The notes under the pieces: generated by a model
What the model saw: the letters and a program-made list of their open reading frames with translations, nothing else
Database searches by the model: none
Told to the model about the DNA's origin: nothing
Program-made: the position numbers and the translations under genes
NCBI GenBank assembly: GCA_963774445.1
Contig: CAVZFC010000002.1
Coordinates: forward strand, 156,769 to 220,768
Direction of reading: 5' to 3'
DNA from: CAVUQH01 sp963774445
GTDB taxonomy: Bacteria; Myxococcota_A; Polyangia; Haliangiales; Haliangiaceae
DNA: 64,000 bases
In this document: positions 61,376 through 64,000 of the stretch, one piece after another
Layout of the letters: each line of letters opens with the position of its first letter
Position numbering within the stretch: position 1 is the stretch's first letter

Positions 61376-62464
61376 ATGGGCAACCCGCTTCGGTTCCTGG
61401 GATCCGACCAGGAGATTCATCTTGGGGACGTCACCATCCCGCCGCGCTGCGCGGTGGAGGTCACGTTTCGCACGCACCAGCAGCGGTTTCTCCTGCGCCC
61501 CGACGAAGACGCAACCGAAATCATCCTTGGCTGCTTCGGCCGTGCCTACCACCGCTACCCCGAGCTCAATCTCAACGTCCTGAGCGTGCTGTCCAACCAC
61601 GGCTGCTTCGTCGCGTTGCCCGAATCGGCGCACGTGATGTCGAACTTCATGCGCGACTTTCTGTCAACGGCGGCCACGCGGCTCAACGGGCATCGGGATC
61701 GCGAGGGTACCTTCTGGGAGAGGCGGTATCGCGCCATTCCGATCGTCGATGAGGCCTCGCTCGAGGATCGTTTCCACTACGTGCTCACCCAGGGGACCAA
61801 GGAGAACCTCGTCTGGAGCGCACGCGACTGGCCCGGCATCTCCTCGGCGAAGGCGCTCCTCGGGGGGCCGGGCCTGGTCGGCCGCTGGCGCGACGGCACC
61901 GCTGAGGGAGCGCTGCGCCGCCAGCGACAGCGCAAGATCGAGCGGGCCCGGGCCCGAGGCCGGACGCTCGACCTCCCGGAGGCGCCACAGGTTTGGCGCG
62001 AGTATCCAATCGAGCTCGTGCCGCTTCCGCATTGGCAGGGACTCAAGGTCGGCGAGCGGCGCGCACGGGTGGCAAAAATGCTGCACGAGGACGACGCGGC
62101 AACGCGAGCGCGCCACGAACGCGCCGGCACCCGGCCGCTCGGCGTGCGGGCGATCCTGGCCACCGCGCCGTTCGATCGCCCCGCCAAGCCTGCCAAGAGT
62201 CCGGCCCCCCTGTGCCACGCCAGCTCGCGCAAACGACGCGACGCCTTCCGCGTCGTCTATCGCGCCTTCGTCGAGGTGCTCCGGACCGGCCGAGATACCG
62301 TGAAGGCCGGGCTTGCCAGCGCCCGGGTCCCGCTGCATGGCACGCTGCCGCCGCTTGGTCACCATCCGCCGTTGCCCGCGCGACGCCCCGATCCGCCGCC
62401 AGTGGCGGGATACGCGGGCTCATCGGCGGCCGTGGGCCCGCCCGCGCTCGCCTCCCCGGCCTGA
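61376..62464 (+). CDS. Y1/IS200-type transposase-like protein with altered HUH motif
   Basis: 362 aa from ATG 61376, the first Met after the tandem repeat. Residues about 30-180 follow the Y1_Tnp/REP-associated transposase layout: QRFLLRPDEDATEIILGCF, then NVLSVLSNHGCFVAL, SNFMRDFLSTAATRLNGHRDREGTFWERRY and FHYVLTQGTKENLV, and WPGISSAKALL. In active enzymes the first motif is SNHxHL (HUH). Here the second His is replaced by Cys (NHGCF), so metal-dependent nicking is unlikely. The candidate catalytic Tyr (HYVLTQG) remains. The C-terminal extension is Pro/Ala-rich. Either a domesticated or a decayed transposase. No terminal repeats found. Confidence 0.7.
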   Translation: MGNPLRFLGSDQEIHLGDVTIPPRCAVEVTFRTHQQRFLLRPDEDATEIILGCFGRAYHRYPELNLNVLSVLSNHGCFVALPESAHVMSNFMRDFLSTAATRLNGHRDREGTFWERRYRAIPIVDEASLEDRFHYVLTQGTKENLVWSARDWPGISSAKALLGGPGLVGRWRDGTAEGALRRQRQRKIERARARGRTLDLPEAPQVWREYPIELVPLPHWQGLKVGERRARVAKMLHEDDAATRARHERAGTRPLGVRAILATAPFDRPAKPAKSPAPLCHASSRKRRDAFRVVYRAFVEVLRTGRDTVKAGLASARVPLHGTLPPLGHHPPLPARRPDPPPVAGYAGSSAAVGPPALASPA

Positions 62465-62645
62465 TCTCGGCGTCCACGCTCCCCGGCCACGTGTGGTCGT
62501 TGCAGCCTTCGATGACGCATTGGCGTCGCGCGGGCTTTCGTGCATTCGAAACGGCGGGACCGGGTTGTTCGGCGCACGCGACGGAACGCTAGCCGATGGG
62601 ATTGCTCGTCCAGCGAGTCTGTTGGCGGACCCGGCAAGGGCGATT

Positions 62646-62703
62646 GACCATCACCTCTGAGACCGTTCCCGGGGGACCATCACCTCTGAGACCGTTCCCG
62701 GGG
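62646..62703. repeat. 29-bp perfect tandem duplication
   Basis: A 29-base unit starting GACCATCACCTCTGAG occurs twice without a gap (62646-62674 and 62675-62703). It overlaps the 3' end of the unknown minus-strand gene and appears to be part of that gene's changed C-terminus. A run of nine G (62810-62818) lies nearby. Confidence 0.9.
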
Positions 62704-63292
62704 GCACCCGCTCCGGCCGCCGGCGTTTCGCATCTCGGACGAGACGCGGTCCACGACACCGCCTCCGACTCCGCGTCGCGCTTCGCGCGCCGCTCCGCTC
62801 AGGCTGATCGGGGGGGGGAGGGTGTGCCCTAATAGGGACAGCCCCTAGTCGAACCGAGTATCCCGCAAACAGAAGCTGCGCCGGCCGGTCGCCGTCGTAG
62901 ATGGTCACGTAGATTCCCTCGCCACGCCCGACATCCTCCAGCAGCTCGAAGAAGTTCTCTTCCACCGTTGCCCGATCGGGCTTGGCGCTCCCGAACACCT
63001 CCTCGAGCGTGTCCTCGTCCACCGCTGACACCGCGCACATCTCCGGCGTCTCTGAGACACGCGTCAGGTCGAGGACGGATCGAGTACCGCTCTCGGCCGA
63101 CGCCTCCACCGCCTCGTCGATCGATCCATGTCCCGCCCCCGGCGCCGGCGAATTCGCCCCGATGGGAAACTCGGGAAACGGCATCCTCGGGTTGTACCGA
63201 CCGGCCGCGAACTCACGCTGCCGCAGCGCCTGCAGCGCGTCCTCCACGCTCGGCTGATAGTCAACGATGTACCAGTAGGGATGTCCGCCCAT
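62651..63292 (-). CDS. hypothetical protein, C-terminus probably altered
   Basis: 213 aa from ATG 63292, two bases after the upstream gene's stop. The first 150 residues look like a genuine acidic soluble protein (GGHPYWYIVDYQPSVEDALQ, QREFAAGRYNPRMPFPEF, GHGSIDEAVEASAESGTRS, GIYVTIYDGDRPAQLLFAGYS), a pattern that I associate with uncharacterised bacterial proteins. After about residue 150 the sequence turns into Pro/Arg-rich low complexity read through a G-run and the 29-bp duplication. The natural C-terminus was most likely lost through a rearrangement or frameshift. Function unknown. Confidence 0.65.
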   Translation of the reverse strand: MGGHPYWYIVDYQPSVEDALQALRQREFAAGRYNPRMPFPEFPIGANSPAPGAGHGSIDEAVEASAESGTRSVLDLTRVSETPEMCAVSAVDEDTLEEVFGSAKPDRATVEENFFELLEDVGRGEGIYVTIYDGDRPAQLLFAGYSVRLGAVPIRAHPPPPDQPERSGARSATRSRRRCRGPRLVRDAKRRRPERVPPGTVSEVMVPRERSQR

Positions 63293-63294
63293 GA

Positions 63295-63864
63295 CTACGA
63301 TTGAAGACCAGCACGGAACTGGGCAGCACAATCAGCCAACACACGAGGCATCGCCCGCCCGTTGGTCTTCTCGTCCAGTTCACTTCGGCTCGCGCCCAGT
63401 TGCCGAAGTGCATACCAAAGAGCGGGGGCGGCGTTCCACAAAATCGTGCTGCCGTCCCCCCACGCAAAGCGTTTGTCTAGACTGTTGAGATCTGACCACC
63501 TATCGAAAACCGCCGTGACGTAGCGGCCCGCACGCTGCTGGTCGTGCAGCAGGAAGAGAGAGTCTTGCCCGAGGCAGCAGAGAATTCCCCATGCTTCCGC
63601 AAGCAGAACATCCAGCCAAGCGTTCCACCTCGGGTCGTTGAACTCTGCTCGTTTCCACAGTGCTCGGAGTAAGTGATATCCGAAGTAGTGCTCGCCAGGA
63701 ATAGGTGCTTCGACCGCGACCAGTCCAGGGAAGCTGTCCATAGGCATCCATTGCTGGATCAATCCTTCTAGGGAGGTGGCCTTGACGACCTGACCCGCGA
63801 TTTTTCGACAGCGACGGCTTACCTCGGTGCTGGTTCCGATCAAATCAGTAGGGAGGCGAATCAA
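63295..63864 (-). CDS. hypothetical protein
   Basis: 189 aa from TTG 63864 (GAAAGG 7-8 nt upstream). Soluble, Trp-rich, helical (YHLLRALWKRAEFNDPRW, NAWLDVLLAEAWGILCCLG, FLLHDQQRAGRYVTAVFDRW). No known domain recognised. GC content in hand-counted lines is about 55-60%, clearly below the rest of the window, so probably transferred. It is coupled to the next gene by a 2-nt gap, and such small paired genes at a low-GC edge are sometimes toxin/immunity modules, but no specific family evidence was seen. Confidence 0.68.
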   Translation of the reverse strand: MIRLPTDLIGTSTEVSRRCRKIAGQVVKATSLEGLIQQWMPMDSFPGLVAVEAPIPGEHYFGYHLLRALWKRAEFNDPRWNAWLDVLLAEAWGILCCLGQDSLFLLHDQQRAGRYVTAVFDRWSDLNSLDKRFAWGDGSTILWNAAPALWYALRQLGASRSELDEKTNGRAMPRVLADCAAQFRAGLQS

Positions 63865-63895
63865 CAGGATTGCCTTTCTCGTCGTACGCTAGGAT

Positions 63896-64000
63896 TCATA
63901 GAGCCCCTGCAACAGCAGGTAGGGCCTCCGGACACCACCAGCCGAGAATGACGGCGGCCCCGGCTACGACTAAGAGTTTCTTCGCGGTGCTGCTTGACTC
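63896..64000 (-). CDS. C-terminal fragment of a membrane or exported protein (cut by window edge)
   Basis: The minus-strand frame is open from the right edge to a TGA at 63896-63898, giving the last 34 residues, ending KKLLVVAGAAVILGWWCPE followed by ALPAVAGAL. The segment has the look of a hydrophobic membrane helix. The stop lies 31 bp before the start of the unknown gene on the same strand. The short length makes this a tentative call; it could also be chance. Confidence 0.35.
   Translation of the reverse strand, partial: ESSSTAKKLLVVAGAAVILGWWCPEALPAVAGAL

Noticed and set aside
63295..63864. Definite toxin or immunity protein
   Set aside because: No catalytic motif or known immunity family could be recognised; only size, pairing and GC content hint at it.

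Overview
The window is GC-rich (about 70% or more in most lines), densely coding DNA from what is most likely a member of the Myxococcota (a Haliangium/Kofleria-like deltaproteobacterium). The indications are the many lipoproteins with SPxxDA-type or glycine-rich tails, AgmX/PglI-like C-terminal domains, TolB/PD40, YVTN and kelch propellers, HEAT-repeat exported proteins, an Hanks-type Ser/Thr kinase beside a HAMP sensor of Myxococcus type, and frequent GTG/TTG starts. No rRNA, tRNA, CRISPR array or complete insertion sequence was seen. Assignment to a genus is not possible from sequence alone.

Layout. 1-5.5 kb: end of a YVTN propeller protein, a 1052-aa cysteine-rich lipoprotein, a SPOR-domain membrane protein and a Vps62-like lipoprotein with a frameshift. 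5.5-8.2 kb: mutS. 8.3-14.5 kb: two large exported propeller proteins with haem c motifs flanking a HEAT-repeat protein. 14.6-18.3 kb: three exported proteins (unknown, PEGA-like, carboxypeptidase-regulatory/Ig-like lipoprotein). 18.3-20 kb: a transposase remnant with a REP hairpin and a membrane protein on the minus strand. 20-25 kb: an outer-membrane-like protein, an alpha/beta hydrolase, a zinc-ribbon Ser/Thr kinase and a Cache/HAMP-type sensor. 25-28 kb: a tightly overlapping NamZ-type muramidase / NadD / DUF2520 operon. 28-34 kb: HEAT protein, PQQ-propeller lipoprotein, a thioredoxin-like ferredoxin read in frame into an AgmX-like lipoprotein, and a protein with two cNMP domains. 34-41 kb: serine biosynthesis (serA with a frameshift, serC), a glycine-rich lipoprotein, a MshEN-GAF-like protein and a cysteine desulfurase. 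41-43 kb: a MITE-like element and a kelch lipoprotein.

43.5-59 kb is the metabolic heart: thiolase, 3-hydroxybutyryl-CoA dehydrogenase, enoyl-CoA hydratase, two acyl-CoA dehydrogenases, the cobalamin-binding small subunit of a split methylmalonyl-CoA mutase, and the MeaB G-protein chaperone, in one co-directional run with three AgmX-like lipoproteins embedded between the enzymes; acetoacetyl-CoA synthetase and the catalytic mutase subunit follow nearby on the other strand. Together they could take short-chain and branched-chain acyl-CoAs and acetoacetate to acetyl-CoA and succinyl-CoA. An FAD-dependent geranylgeranyl-reductase-type enzyme and an HU/IHF-type protein lie between. 59-61 kb: an S-adenosylmethionine hydrolase-type protein coupled to a 23S rRNA m5U methyltransferase. 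61-64 kb is accessory: a 15-bp tandem repeat, a Y1-transposase-like gene without an intact HUH motif, a 29-bp duplication and a lower-GC pair of unknown genes.

Four of the five convergent gene pairs in the window have a palindromic repeat element in their gap. Three genes (Vps62-like, serA, an AgmX-like lipoprotein) each carry an apparent one-base insertion, which could be real or could be consensus error in a draft or metagenome assembly.
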